Shown here: positions 13,201 through 24,608 of the stretch, piece by piece | Layout: every line of letters starts with the position of its first letter | Numbering within the stretch: the stretch's first letter is position 1 | NCBI GenBank assembly: GCA_051294375.1 | Contig: CM119271.1 | Span: 5,693,991 to 5,757,990 of the forward strand | Origin: Paraspadella gotoi | Taxonomy: Eukaryota; Chaetognatha | Direction: 5' to 3' | DNA: 64,000 nt | Translations under genes and position numbers: made by a program | Notes under the pieces: generated by a model | What the model was told of the DNA's origin: nothing | Seen by the model: the letters and a program-made list of their open reading frames with translations, nothing else | The model's database searches: none

Positions 13201-13459
13201 ACTCCGAGCCTGGTGAACAAATGACGAAACTACCAACAATTCCTTCGCAAATAAAAGGACAGCCCCCGTCGGAACGTAAGAAGTGATGAATCACGGTTTG
13301 TTCGTTTATATTGGGCGAAGTTAATTACCTTTATTTCTGACGACAGCTCGCGTATCCGGTGTCGAACCAACAAAGCTACCAAAAATTGCCCCGTCAAGAG
13401 GCGCTGCGGTTCCGGCGACGGGGGCGGCGCCACCGGCACAAAAAAGAAGCAATTATTGA
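2630..13459 (+). CDS. Coiled-coil protein, 13 exons, about 576 residues, unrecognised family
   Basis: Exons, with GT-AG introns and consistent phase: 2630-2695, 7122-7362, 8664-9081, 9486-9615, 9741-9862, 10775-10826, 11062-11239, 11526-11540, 11836-11929, 12537-12646, 12795-12896, 13186-13275, 13347-13459 (TGA). The total is 1,731 nt. Residues 1-22 start MSFVSLLKADVQMHC. Residues 23-180 are acidic, then Ser/Pro-rich. Residues about 180-475 are heptad-like coiled coil with a recurring R/K-D-x-x-I-x-x-L motif. Residues 486-503 are Gln-rich, and the tail is Pro/Ala/Lys-rich, ending KRSNY. There is no signal peptide, membrane segment or enzymatic motif. A scaffold or dimerising role is inference only. 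The coil style recalls the leucine zipper of cGMP-dependent kinases, but no cyclic-nucleotide or kinase domain follows. Exon 1 is the least certain: it rests on an ATG preceded by a run of A, a GAA|GTAAGG donor and phase agreement across a 4.4 kb intron. The gene converges on the STAND gene downstream. Confidence 0.82.
3060..3970. repeat. (GTC)n / (GAC)n trinucleotide tracts in intron 1
   Basis: (GTC)n at about 3076-3112, (GAC)n at about 3375-3410, and interrupted GAC/GAA tracts at about 3870-3970. The first two are in opposite orientation and about 260 bp apart, so they could pair as a hairpin. Confidence 0.85.
4505..5015 (+). repeat. Purine minisatellite, unit about 33 bp
   Basis: Alternating half-units of about 16-17 bp, GTAGGAAAGGGTTGAAGA and GTAGGAAAAGGTGGAAAA, repeat about 15 times with small changes. 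One strand is almost all purine. Open frames across it are repetitive and not gene-like. It lies in intron 1 of the coiled-coil gene. Confidence 0.85.
5541..5622. repeat. (CT)n microsatellite
   Basis: Almost pure CT dinucleotides with two single interruptions. Confidence 0.95.
5774..5783. other. 10-N assembly gap
   Basis: Placeholder gap inside intron 1 of the coiled-coil gene. Confidence 0.99.
6319..6506. other. Assembly gap, 188 N
   Basis: Unknown bases inside intron 1 of the coiled-coil gene. An exon could be hidden here, but phase already fits between 2695 and 7122. Confidence 0.99.
7885..8118. mobile_element. MITE-like element with degenerate inverted ends, copy 1
   Basis: GATTTGGATTCGTC...AAAGTTGATAGAAA on the left pairs with the reverse complement of TTTCATCAACTTTCGACGAGG and AATTCAAATCTGA on the right. 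Related ends occur at about 16,990-17,270, 18,610-18,830, 38,040-38,110 and 49,805-49,870, so this is a dispersed non-autonomous family. Confidence 0.5.
8300..8544. repeat. Two (GA)n microsatellites
   Basis: GA tracts at about 8300-8381 and 8491-8544, in the intron before the exon at 8664. Confidence 0.95.
8664..11239 (+). CDS. Coiled-coil core exons (residues about 103-403)
   Basis: Five exons carry the coil. It begins around LISTVWTLNQNLALYGQRM and runs through successive blocks RDKDMMIADMQ, RDSEINELQ, RDNMIEELQ, RDKDISELQ, KDDEIFSLH and RDSVIQNLE, then a Glu/Gln-rich segment ending ERLKHEAWANR. The block recurs near exon boundaries (9081/9486, 9862/10775), where AG|AGA-type phase-2 junctions repeat. 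This pattern suggests growth of the coil by exon duplication (inference). Acceptors are good: GATCGCAG, TCGTCTCAG, CAACAACAG and GATCCGCAG. Confidence 0.85.
9363..9372. other. 10-N assembly gap
   Basis: Placeholder in the intron between 9081 and 9486. It is preceded by AT dinucleotide repeats and followed by a pyrimidine tract leading to the next acceptor. Confidence 0.99.
10135..10320. repeat. (GAAA)n microsatellite with GA end
   Basis: Long AAAG tetranucleotide run at about 10221-10300, flanked by degenerate AAAG and then GA. It lies in the intron between 9862 and 10775. Confidence 0.95.
11526..11540 (+). CDS. 15-nt microexon of the coiled-coil gene
   Basis: A strong pyrimidine tract and CCAG precede AACGAAAAACTGGTG, which is followed by GTAAGA. 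The exon enters in phase 1 and leaves in phase 1. It therefore adds five residues (ERKTG plus a shared Gly codon) without changing frame, and skipping it also preserves frame. It could be alternatively spliced. Confidence 0.55.
12795..12896 (+). CDS. Gln-rich exon of the coiled-coil gene
   Basis: This exon encodes a short Ala/Gly stretch and then a mixed CAG/CAA tract of Gln broken by Leu, Met and Lys (QQQQLQQMQQQQLQKQQM). It is entered after a phase-1 donor (TCC G|GTAAGC) and leaves in phase 1 (CCA G|GTGAAA). Mixed codons mean it is not a pure CAG expansion. Such tracts often extend coiled coils or mediate weak self-association. Confidence 0.8.
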
Positions 13460-13834
13460 ATACTCAGTGTTATTGTTTTTTTTTTTCCTATTCTACGAGT
13501 TCTATGTTCAAAATCTCGATTCTAATCTTGATTTTTTTTAATATATATATTTTTACATAGTTTTACTTGGTTCGGACCTTTCTTAATTCGTATTTTCTAA
13601 CTCCGAAAATTTTTGTTCGACATCGTGACCATTTGAAAACCACCGTTATAAAAAAATCACCAAACAAAAACGAGTAGAGATCTTAACATTTTGAAAACAG
13701 ATACTGACAAGACAAGACATACATTCTTATATATAAATTTCTTGATAATTGATTTTTTTTTGGAGTTCCGTAATGAGCGGCAAAAGATAAGGAGCAAATT
13801 TGAGCTTTTCAATCGGAAATAAGGTAAAATTCAT

Positions 13835-14100
13835 TACCCGGAATTGTAGGCTCTGTAGTCGGGCATTGCATAAGTTCACCCCGCTTATAAGCATGACACC
13901 TTCAATCGTGACCCGGAGGCTCATTGAGTAATGACAACTAGGTACCTGGTTCAATCCCAACCCGGTACCTACCTTGCCGGAGTAAAGCATATTGGGGGCG
14001 TAGAAAACCCACAAGCCTAGTTCCAAACCCAGGATTCGTTCCATGGCTGCTGAGGGGTTATAGAAGATACGGATAATAGTTTTCAGCCCCACTTAACACA
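13835..14100 (+). mobile_element. Possible tRNA-derived SINE
   Basis: This moderately GC-rich block stands in AT-rich spacer. GGCTCATTGAGTAATGA resembles an RNA polymerase III A box, and TGGTTCAATCCC about 20 nt further resembles a B box. No tail or target duplication was resolved. Confidence 0.4.
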
Positions 14101-14834
14101 TTATCCACAGCTCTGTTAAGCAATCAAAATCTCACTAATTTCGGCTAATATGGGTTTCGAAAGAAAGCCCTGTAAAATTTATTTAGTAATATCGATTATA
14201 ATTTTTTAAAGGTAATATTCCTTATATATATATTATAAATAATATCTAATTTTTTAATATTTTTTCTAAAATGTTAAATCATCTATTCGTTTTCTTTTTC
14301 TTTTTTTCTAGCTGCGGGTTTCAAATGGACACCATGTATATTTTGCAAAGGCACAAAAAATTTCTAATACGTCCTCTTTGCAGAAATTTACTCTTTGGCC
14401 TTCGTTTGTTTTCAGAATAAAAAGTTTTTGTCCCGAAAATGTTTTTACAATAATTATTTTCGCTGTACGCTACCGTCCGTAGACCCCCCCAGGAAAAAAA
14501 GTCACAATAAATAGTAGTTTTTAGGAATTATAATTTTCATTTATCGGAATCATTTTGCAAAATGATTTGCACAAATTTTTTTTACTTTTATTTCATTGGA
14601 GATTAAGTAATGACGATCGCTGAAATTTCTTCAAATAGTAAGGATCATAAAACGAATATACAATATGGGGAAAGATATCTCATAAGTTATCTTTTAGGTT
14701 ATACTAGTACAGTATAACAGAAGGATTTTTTAAACTAAATGTGTGGTAGGAATTTTTTTTATCTTTTTTTCGCATTCGTTGCTCTACATAAAGAAATGAC
14801 GACAGAAAAACAGCATTTTTAAAAAACATACTAA

Positions 14835-15538
14835 GTGTCCGTTCTCGAGTGATGCCAAAAAATATTTACTATACTTTAAATATCTAATAAAGATAATTTA
14901 TAAGTATATCATTAGTTTGAGAACTACTGGACGTTTTGTTTATTATTTGTTTTATGTTTTATTTATTATTTTAAGCAATTTTTTTTGTATAAGATAGTAA
15001 AATTAACAAAAAAGACCATTCTAAGATTGTACACTTGTATAGTAAAGAAAAAATTTAACTTCTAAAGAAATCCATAACAAAGCCATAGTCAATGGTCTAA
15101 TTAATGGCGTATCTAAATTTTCATATCATTCAGTAATTTTTGAGTGATAATTTTTTAATTATTTTTTTAATTTGTCCATCACAAGTTTCCTTTGTACCAT
15201 TCGTCCAATTCGAAAAAATTCTGCCAAGAGCATTTTTTTGACTGTCGTGAATAATTAATTCTATATCGTTAGAATTCCCAATTTATGTTTCATTTTATCG
15301 TGTATCTGAATTTCTATAATTTTAATTAATAAATGAGTGATTAATACATAATTTTTTTTAAAGAAGAACAGTTTTTTATTGAAGATGAAAATGCATGATC
15401 CTTAAAAAGTTCTTTCTTTACATAAGTAAAATAAACCCAATTCAAATGAAATTAAAATATAATAAGCTATAAGATGAGCAAAAATGTTTTTAAATTTTCA
15501 AAAAATAATAAATTAGGTATCACTCGCGAACGGACACG
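14835..15538. mobile_element. DNA element with 19-bp terminal inverted repeats, about 0.7 kb
   Basis: GTGTCCGTTCTCGAGTGAT at 14835-14853 matches the reverse complement of ATCACTCGCGAACGGACAC at 15520-15538 with one mismatch. The interior is AT-rich without an open frame, as in a non-autonomous transposon or MITE. No clear target-site duplication is seen. Confidence 0.5.
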
Positions 15539-17026
15539 GGGAATGATTAAAAGAAATCGACTAAATCTGAAAAAAATTTAAAAAAGGAAAATCGATGATT
15601 TGAACAAAAATTGTCAAAGTTTAGCTTAATATTATTTTTTTATTTTTTTTACACGCAAAGAGTATGAGGATTTAATGAATTTACTAACAATGTCAAGAAA
15701 CAAAAGTCAAAATTAAGAATCCGTTTTACAAATATAAGTTTTCAGACGATCGATATTTCTTTTAAATTTAATGATATGGTTTTTTTGTCAAGGAAACATA
15801 TCTAAATGGAGAATAAACTACAAGGGACGCAGCTCGGATACCATGCAGTAGGAGGTTTAGGTTTAGATCCGTGCTGAAAGACCCTTTATTTGGGTTGAAC
15901 ATTAACAAACGAGTCTAATCGTAAATTTAAATAAATATTCTCATAGACTCCGGACGTAACGGATGTGATAAGCAGTAAAAAATGAATCGGCATCCACAAA
16001 GGAGGCCATAGACTTCTACAGAACGGGAAAGGGCGGAATTGGATGGCTATGTACGGAACACATAAGGCGAATATAGAACCTGAAACTTGTTGATTGAGAC
16101 AAAAATTGTATAATTAGCATTTGTCAGAACGTGATACCAACGAAACATTTTGAGCCGGTAACGTTTTAACAATAGAGTCGGATTTATATGCAATGAGCTG
16201 GAAGAATAAATTCAAAAATAAACCCTGTCGTATAATTCAGTTTAAAGTTTTCGATTAAAGCAAGTTGAGGAATAAGGTGGCCATTACGAAAATACGTAAA
16301 TTCGTAATAAATTCGTAATACGTAATTCCTCTTTTTTTAAAAAAAAATCCCGTTTGGCGTAATTTAAATCATTTAGATAAGCTTGAAGAATGTTTGAATA
16401 TCAACTTAAATGTATTTTCCTTTGTAACAATTAATAAAATTTAAATGTGGTATGCCATTGTTGCAAGCGGTGAATCAATCTATAAATAAAACAATAAATA
16501 TATTATGGTTAACAATATATATATATGGCTATAAGCGAAAGACTTTTTTGCATGTAAAAAAAGAAACATCTTTGAAATTACAAATTAGTTGTAGCTACAC
16601 TAAAAAATATCAAAAAACTATAATTACAATAATAAGAATAACTTCTTTGCTTAATTTTTTTGTTTAATTTTTTAAAACTTTTTTGAAAAGAAATCTGTTT
16701 CATTTTTTCTACACTTAAGCAGAAGATACAGTATAACAACTGAAGAAGTTAATTTTTTCTAAACTATTTAAACGTTGGAGTTTGCCGCGCAATGATTGGT
16801 TGCATATTGTGTTTGTATGTACATTAAAGCGTCGTGAAAATTATAAATTCAAAGTGGGTAATGAACGACATTTTACTAATCATAATATCAAAAAAATTTA
16901 TTATAAATTTGGCAATTTACGCTGTGGGCTATTTTTGTATATAGTACTAACCCGATAAATGTCAAAATTTCAAAGTCATTTTTAATAGGCTTTTTTTGGC
17001 AGATTTGGATTAAGTTTTAGAGATAA

Positions 17027-17164
17027 AAACAAAGTTTCTTTGTTAACAAACAATGATTTTTCATTTAATAAAAAAACGAACATGTTTCGACAATTGTTTA
17101 GCGAATCTTCGTTTGTTTTTTTTTATTAAAAATCGTTATTTGTTTACAAAGAAACCTTGTTTTT
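17027..17164. mobile_element. Foldback element, about 138 bp
   Basis: Left arm AACAAAGTTTCTTTGTTAAC then AAACAATGATTTTT pairs with the right arm ending AAAATCGTTATTTGTTTAC and AAAGAAACCTTGTTTT. The short loop contains ACATGTTTCG. It lies 0.45 kb downstream of the STAND gene stop. Confidence 0.6.
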
Positions 17165-17547
17165 CTACCTAGATATCCACACGCAACGAAAGGAATGTTT
17201 AACACAAACTATTATTTTTTTTTATTAAGTTAGTCGAAAATCCGAAAACTTATACTTAATTTTCATACGCAAGTTTCACTACGCTCTAGTGTACATTTGA
17301 GGATTAGGTTTGGTTGACAACTCAAAACAACTTTTTAAAAAAAGTATGTATATCAGATTCATAGATATACATCAATCAAGATTTAAATAAAAATAAAAGG
17401 ATAAAGTAAAAGTCATTTAATAATAACATTTGAAAGTCTAACAATGGCGCTATAAACTGCTTATGCTATAAAACGCTATAAACTAGTAGCTTTTTTGATT
17501 ATATGGAAAGCAGTAATATTCCTCATTCTTTAGGATGCATGTTATCT

Positions 17548-17553
17548 TTTATT
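17548..17553 (-). terminator. Polyadenylation signal AATAAA of the STAND gene
   Basis: AATAAA reads on the minus strand about 63 nt past the TAA stop at 17616, a normal distance for a short 3' UTR. The cleavage site is not identified. Confidence 0.55.
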
Positions 17554-17615
17554 TAATCATAAAACACAAGAGTTATAATTAAAAAAAATAGTTATAATCC
17601 AATAAAATATCACAT

Positions 17616-20600
17616 TTATCGGGGTCTGAGCGGATAAGAGGCACTTTTTAGCGGCTCGTAGGAATGTATGTGAAGAATTTGTTGATTGTTTGGCGTGGAT
17701 CGTGGATCCGTCGTCTGATTGGCTGAAAACGCGGAGGAAGGAAAGCCCGTTGTCTGATTGGCTGAAAATGGGGAGGTTTGAAAGCTTGTCGTCTGATTAG
17801 CCGTAGGGTACGGCTGATTGGCTGGGAGATAGGGAAGGGCGACGTGGGTCTGATTGGTCATAGAATAAGGTGGCGAGAGAGTTCTATCGCTTGGACGATA
17901 GGTTTGCGGCGGTGGAGGTTGCTGATTGGGTAAAAAAATCGGCGGCTTCATAATAAACTGTTGCTGATTGGCTGAGAAGGGAGCGTTGGCGGAAGGGGGC
18001 GACTGTACAAAGTATGAAGACGAAAGACTTGGCTGGGTGGCACTAGAGCGGGCAGCATGGGCGAGGCCAGATTGGGTTTGGATTAAGTGGGCGTAACCGA
18101 CGGCAGAATATTCTGAAGGATGATCGGATGAAACGTCGCCCGTAGTGACGGAACGAAGTCGAGCCGTTTTGGGCGAACTTAAAAAAAAAAAAAAAAGAGA
18201 TTTATTGTTCGTGATCGATGGTCACATTAGTTTGTATAGCCTAACAAAATGAAAAGTAATCTTTAATTTGCCTCAATTCGTAAGGATTTTTATAAAATAC
18301 ATAATTAATAATGTAATAATTCGTTTATCGATTCATAGATCGCTTGAATTATTGACCGATTGAGTGATTGAACGATTTTAATTGATAGATTTTAAACTGA
18401 CTAGTCCGCGGGTTGAGCCAAGAAATCCGACGAAGCGGAAGAAGAAAATCTCGGGCGGGAAATTTCGGAGACGGAAAACGAATCGGGGTTGTGGCTGAAA
18501 TTTGGAAAACGGAAAGAGACACGGATAGAAAGTTGGAAAAGTGGAAAGTTAGATAGAAAGATGAAACTATGAGGAATAGATAAAGAGAAAGATAGACCGA
18601 AACGGACGAAGCAACGAATGTTTTATTTTTTTATTAAGTTGGTCAAAGTTTAGAAAAACTATAATTTTAAGCCAAAAATGGAAAAATTAAACCAAAATCA
18701 TAGTTTTTAACATTTTTAACCAATTTGTTAAAAAGGATTATTCTTTCTTATATTAACTTTTTGCAAAGAATTCAAATCCTTTTTAAATTTTTTACTTTAG
18801 CCTTTTTCTACTACTAATTATTTATAAATATAGCTAACAAGCTGTTATTAAAATATAAAATTTATAAACTTACCCAAATATTTCTATTATGTAAGCTAAA
18901 TATAACTTTTATAAAATTTTAATAATTTTAGTTTCTCATACTCTATAATGTTTACGCAATTTTAATAGAATCATGTATGCTTCAAAAATATCCATTTCCG
19001 ACAAGGAGGATGATAATATTTTTTAAAAATGGTTATCATCGGCGAATTCTTCTGACCTTATTACATTAAAATAATTATGAATGGAATTAAATATTTTATA
19101 TTTTGTTATCTTCGAATGCTCTATTGTACATATATTTTTTTTTCTCCGGCCAAGAAACAACATCAAGCAACAAAGAAGAGCAGCAGCATCGGCGAACTCC
19201 TTACCCGGGGGCGCTGCATCTTCGCGCCGACGAGGAAGTCATGACGACCGGCGAGGACGAGGACCTCTGGTGGTGATGAGTCGTCAAAATCTTGGGCGAC
19301 ACCTGGAATGAGGAGGAGGAGGAGGAGGAGGAGGATGAGCTGACGATATCATCACAGATGATCGGGATTTTAGATTCGATTTTCATTTCGATTTCAGGCC
19401 AAACCTACTATTTAAAGAAACGTAAATCCTTTATTATATTCGAACTTTTGATATCCGCAATATCGGAGATCATCTACCGAAAGATTTTGTGACCTCGCTT
19501 ACAGGTAATTTTTCCCTGGTCCCTGGACCTTTTCAGACCCGTCTTTTCACCGTTCTAGTCGCTTTCTTTTAGTAGAAAACCCTGACACTTATTATTCGTT
19601 ACTTTGGAAAAGATCGTCTGTATGGAACCGTAGTTTTTACGGAATCCAGGGATTCTCTACTTGTACATTATTAATTTCGCCATTTATTTATATAAATTTA
19701 TTCACGATTTATTCGTCATTTATTAGACGTTTACGACATTTGAGATTTATAAATCCTTGCTCCATGTTAAAGCCAGTTTAACCTACGGATCGATCGCGCG
19801 ACCCTCGAGGCATAGAAAATAATAAACATTTTCTACATCCACCGCCATCTCCCCGACTCACACCTGTTGCAACGTGTACGAGTAATCGTTTATCTCCTTC
19901 GCTTTGACGTCAAAAACCGCGGATCCGAAGGAATCCGTCCCGATTGGCTGATGCGCGAAGGGCGACCGCAGCCGCTGCTGATGCTGCGGTTGGGGCGACA
20001 GCTGCTGCCGCTGCTGCGGGCTACGATACTGCTGTCGCGTCGGCGAGGGTGGAGCGGCGGCGCTTTCATCGTCGGCTATAAAGAAAAAAGCACCGCGTCC
20101 CGGCGTGGGGGTGGCCAGTGGCGCGTTCGTCGGCGTCGTGGCGTCTACGTAAAAATCCGCGCCATTTTCGTCGGCTCCGGCGCTGGTACGACGCGCTTCG
20201 CGTTTCCGGTCGCGCGCCTCGACAAAGTTGGACGGCGGCGCGGGGTCTCGATCGACGACGCCACGCGACGTCAACCACGCGATGTCGGAACTGGCGCCGT
20301 GGACGGGGTTGGGATGTGGAAGGGGTTGAGGGGAGGAGTGACCCGACGGGAGAGAGCGAGAGGGAGACGCTCTGTTCAGGTTTTTCGGGATGAATGGGGA
20401 AGAGTCAATTTTGTACGCTGTTGTCTTCTATCTCGCTCTCAGTCTCTCTCTCTCTCTCTTTTTTTCTCTCTCTCTCCCTGTTCGTCCCTCTCGCTCTATT
20501 TTCTCCCTCTTTCTACCCCTCACCCCACCTCTCTCTGCACCTCCTCACCTTGACAAGTTAAGGGGGGACGGAGAGATGGTGGGTCGCGAAGGGGGAAGTC

Positions 20601-20698
20601 GATTGGGTGAGGGAGTGGAGGGAGGCGAGAGCGGCTGGGGTGAGGTGCTGTGATTAAGCGACGGATTCGGCCTGAATTGGAAAAAACGACTTTCATTT

Positions 20699-20795
<97 letters not shown>

Positions 20796-21524
20796 ACACA
20801 CTCTCGCACACTCTCTCACTTGTTCCCCCTCGGCCCTCGGAGCGCTTTCGGTCTCCCTCTCATCGGGTCCTCGAATCCCCCGTGCTCGTCCTCCGGCGTT
20901 TCCGGCGACGACGGCGTCGTGGCGTCGAACCTTACGGTCGGCGTTACGGCGCCGGAGGAAAGACCGGACGTCGCCGCCTGAAAAGCGCCGCTTTCTCGGC
21001 GAAACACGAGAGGCGATATCTTGGAAATCTTGTTCACGTCTCCGGCGCTCCTAAGTTGAAAAGTTTAGAATCAGATTTTTAAAATTTTTTTTTTTGTTTT
21101 AAATTTGTTTTTGTTAAAAATCATAAACAAACAAGGACGCTTTCCAGCGTTTAATCAGTCGCGAGGTATGATTATTAATGAAAATAAAAATGTTTTAAAA
21201 TTTTTTCTTCACTCTTCCTACAGTTATATACTTATACTAAGAATAATATTTGAAAAAATAACCTGGACTTGTGAACGGGCTTTCCGACTCCGACACCGCT
21301 CTCGAACTGATCCGGCATGATCAAACCCAACCCTTTCTTCACGATCCGTTTGAGTCGGTCGCGCCGCTTTCCCCGGCGTCGGGCGGAGGCGCCGCCAGCG
21401 GCGCCGCCAGAGTCCACGTCGTCGTCCTCGGTCGTCGAAGAGAACATCTCCTCGCTTCCGTTGAAGGAATCCTGATTGGAGGAGAGAGGGAAATGAGAGG
21501 ATCTATTGAGAGAGGGAAAGAGGA

Positions 21525-21609
<85 letters not shown>

Positions 21610-24608
21610 GAGATACAAGGACAAACAGACTCACAAAGACAGAAACAGACAGACGGACAAAGACCGAGACAAAAGACAGATTCACAAAAAGACAGATTCA
21701 CAAGAGTGACAGACAGACAAACAGAATGATAGACACAACGTCCTCACGTTTCTCGATTCGGCCTGCAGCCCTCTTGGTTCGCTCGACGATCCCTTGGACA
21801 GTTCCGAGTCGGAGTGCTCCCTCGTCGGCGGAGTCGACGTCGGCGGGTGCAGCGGCTCGTCCGCGTCGGGGAAGTGAGGGGAAGGATCTTCGCAGGAGAA
21901 GCTGCGGTTGGTCGTCGTTAGCCTTGAGATGGGGAGAGAGGGGGGGGTAGTGGAGAGAGGGGAAGGGAAGAGGGGAAGAGAAGAGAGGGGAAGGGGAGAG
22001 AGGGTAAGTGAAGAGATGGGAAGGGAGGAAAATAGTTTGAAGATTTCTTTAAGATAAAGAAAAAACGGACTTGTCCGCAGCGCGTTTCTTACCTGGAGGG
22101 TGTCAGCTGATTCGGCAGAGTGTAGCTCTGTCTCATCTGCAAATTAGTGACGCACTTCTCGGTGGACAAAGTTGGCCCGCCTACGTTGTTCTCCACGTAT
22201 CTGTGCATTCAGTACAAAATTAAAGTTTTAATCTTTATATGAATGCAAAGTCGAGCAGGTACAGCTTACGTAGTTGGTTCGATCTGTACATTGTTGTGGA
22301 TTTTGTTCAAAACACGTTAAATTCCCCCACCTGATAAACTCTTTCTCTCCATCCTCCAAAGGTAGCCGCATCATCTCGAGTTGCGTCTGAAGATGATTCG
22401 ACTTGCTCGACGGCGGCGGCGACGCCAACGATCCGATCGGCGCCGGGGGCGCCGTTGACGATCGAGGCTTTCGCTGGAATTCCGACGCCGACGCGTAATC
22501 CGTAAAATGGGGTGGTGTCAAACGACGCCGTGAAATGTCTAAAATGTAAATTAATTTAATTGACACTAATTTAATTTAAAATTTATCGCAGCTTGACACT
22601 TGTCTTAGCTTCGGAAAAATCTAATCATCTTTCCGGATATATATAAAATTATACATACACGAGACGTAATATTGAACGTATGCATGTATAGCTACAATTA
22701 ATCGGTTTTTCGAAAGTTTTAAAGTTTCACTTGTTCCTTCAATGTACAGAGACATACCCGCGTCTACGGGAGTGGAATGAGACGCCAACGGCGAATGACG
22801 CCCGTATCGTGGAATCAACGCGTTAGTTGTGGGTGATGAACGAGAGGAGCGCTGTTGTCGTGGCCGATGCCGAGACGTCAAAAGCCTGACAAAAGGCAAT
22901 CGATTTTCTTTACCAGATACCGGCGTCTGTATTTTTCTTTGATTTTCGAATCAGATCATTTCTATCGGAACATTTCTGCGGGCCTTATTTTTTAACAAGA
23001 ACCGCTCTAGGTAAAAAGCATCGTATAAATTTTAAATCTTATAGGTATGGATTAATCTTTATTTTTCCCCGGGTTTTAGTAAAACGTGTCGTGACTTTTC
23101 AAAATTAGTGTCAAAGATGATGTCAGTGATGACGTCGATTATAACATCAAACGGACGACGATGATTGTGATTCACCGACTTATCGACACTGAATGTTCAA
23201 ATCGTGAGACCCACATTAATACGGCGTTGAGAGGCGAGGAGAGATTAGGACTGAAATCGACGGCGATAAGTTAGGTATCCAAAATACATATTTATATTAG
23301 CCGCCGGGATCATCCTTAAAAAGCCGGAACGAGCTTGAGGGAAGGGGAACATTAAGCGTGAAAACTCGCAAAAAAAAAATCATTATGGATTCGTCCCTTT
23401 TCAACTGTGCCAAATCACGATATAAAAATAAAAATTGTTCACACACGACAAATAAATTGTTTCCGTGGCAAAACGAACCTCATGCTTTACTACATTTAAA
23501 AAAAAAAACTATTTTCCGCCGGCCCCTTCCCCCCAACAAAAAAAAAAACAAAAAACAAAAAACTCCATCTCAAAAATAAACTTACTTTTTAACGTAATAA
23601 CGTAACAACTTGGTTCTTGACATAACGAATTTAGATAAGAAAGAAGAGGAAGAAGAGGAAGAGGAGGAAGAGAGAGAGGCGGAGGAAAGAGGAGGAGGAA
23701 GAGAACGACAAGGAGAGGAAGAAGGAGAGGGAGGAAGAGAAGGGATGGGAGGAGGAGAGGGAGAGGCGTCGAGGGAGGAAGGAGGACGAGAGGAGAGAGA
23801 GATTTCCGGAGTAGAAGGAGGAGGAGGAGGATAGACGAAGCTGAAGACGGTCGGAGGCCGTCGATGGGAAGAGGACGAAGACGAGGTGGAAATGAGGGAG
23901 GAGGGACGAGAGGGAGGGGGGGAGAGGGAGTGAGGAAAGACGTCGGCGAAGAGCGAGGAAGTTCCGGAGGACGGTCTCGAGGGCGTAGGACCGGGAGAAG
24001 GAGAGAGGAGAGAAGAGGGTCGAGAGGATGGTCCGGAGGATTCGAAGAAGAGAAGGCAATTGGCTGAAGAGGAGTTTGAAAGAATTCTCCGTCGCGAAAG
24101 AACTTGACGGGAGTGTTGGATAGTGGAAGACGTGGGAGGAGGAGGAGGGGGAAAGGACGCAGTGGTAGAGGGGGGATGATACATTGGAAGAGGAAAAACA
24201 TCCTCCAGAGACGAAGACGAAAAGTAGGAGGAAGTTTTGGACGTAAGACGCTCGAAAGAGGGCTCCACTGAGGATAACGTTAACGGCGTAACAAAGTTGT
24301 CCGCGGTGTTGATTTTGTAAATGTCATCGTTGTCGTTATCAGCGGCGAAAGCATCGTCTTGGAGCAGGTCGTCGACGACAGGCTCGACGTAGGGCGGGGC
24401 GTTTCGAGATCGGAGAGGATCGTCCGCGAAAAAGCGAGGCGAGGAAGATCGAAGAGGGAGAGAGGGAGGAGGCGGAGGAGCGAGATTCGGCGGAGGTGGA
24501 GGCGTAGGGAGAGGAAGAGAGGTGGGAGAGAACGTGCCCGAGTCTGGAGACGCCGGAGTCGTCGGCAAAGATGACGGCGGGGGCGTAGAGGGGGCGGGAG
24601 ACGGGAGA
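17616..24608 (-). CDS. Pro/Ser-rich C-terminal tail exons (29-39) of the STAND gene
   Basis: Eleven exons in one continuous phase add about 1,087 residues. Exon 29 (1,023 nt) is Pro/Ser runs with an acidic island ([18 protein letters not shown]). Its apparent stop at 23582 lies just past an AA|GTAAGT donor. Later exons contain [16 protein letters not shown], an acidic/basic block ([27 protein letters not shown]), an [12 protein letters not shown]-type cluster and a Tyr/Gln-rich region. The last exon has repeated A/P-NQ units (FSANQTT, PTANQTT, LPANQPY) and ends YPLRPR. No domain is recognised, and the tail is probably disordered. TTC41/NPHP3 proteins normally stop soon after the TPRs, so the tail is unusual. 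It could still be a separate downstream gene if the 25479-24608 splice is wrong, though phase and sites fit well. Confidence 0.75.

Larger units (their letters stand above)
13460..17547. other. AT-rich spacer between the convergent 3' ends
   Basis: Apart from the SINE-like block, the 0.7 kb inverted-end element and the foldback element, I see no exon. The small open frames here (for example near 16452) lack splice sites in phase and look random. Confidence 0.6.

Noticed and set aside
23509-24201. Other long minus-strand Leu/Pro/Ser frames and plus-strand Glu/Arg frames over 23.5-24.8 kb
   Set aside because: They are shadows of the low-complexity exon 29 in other frames.
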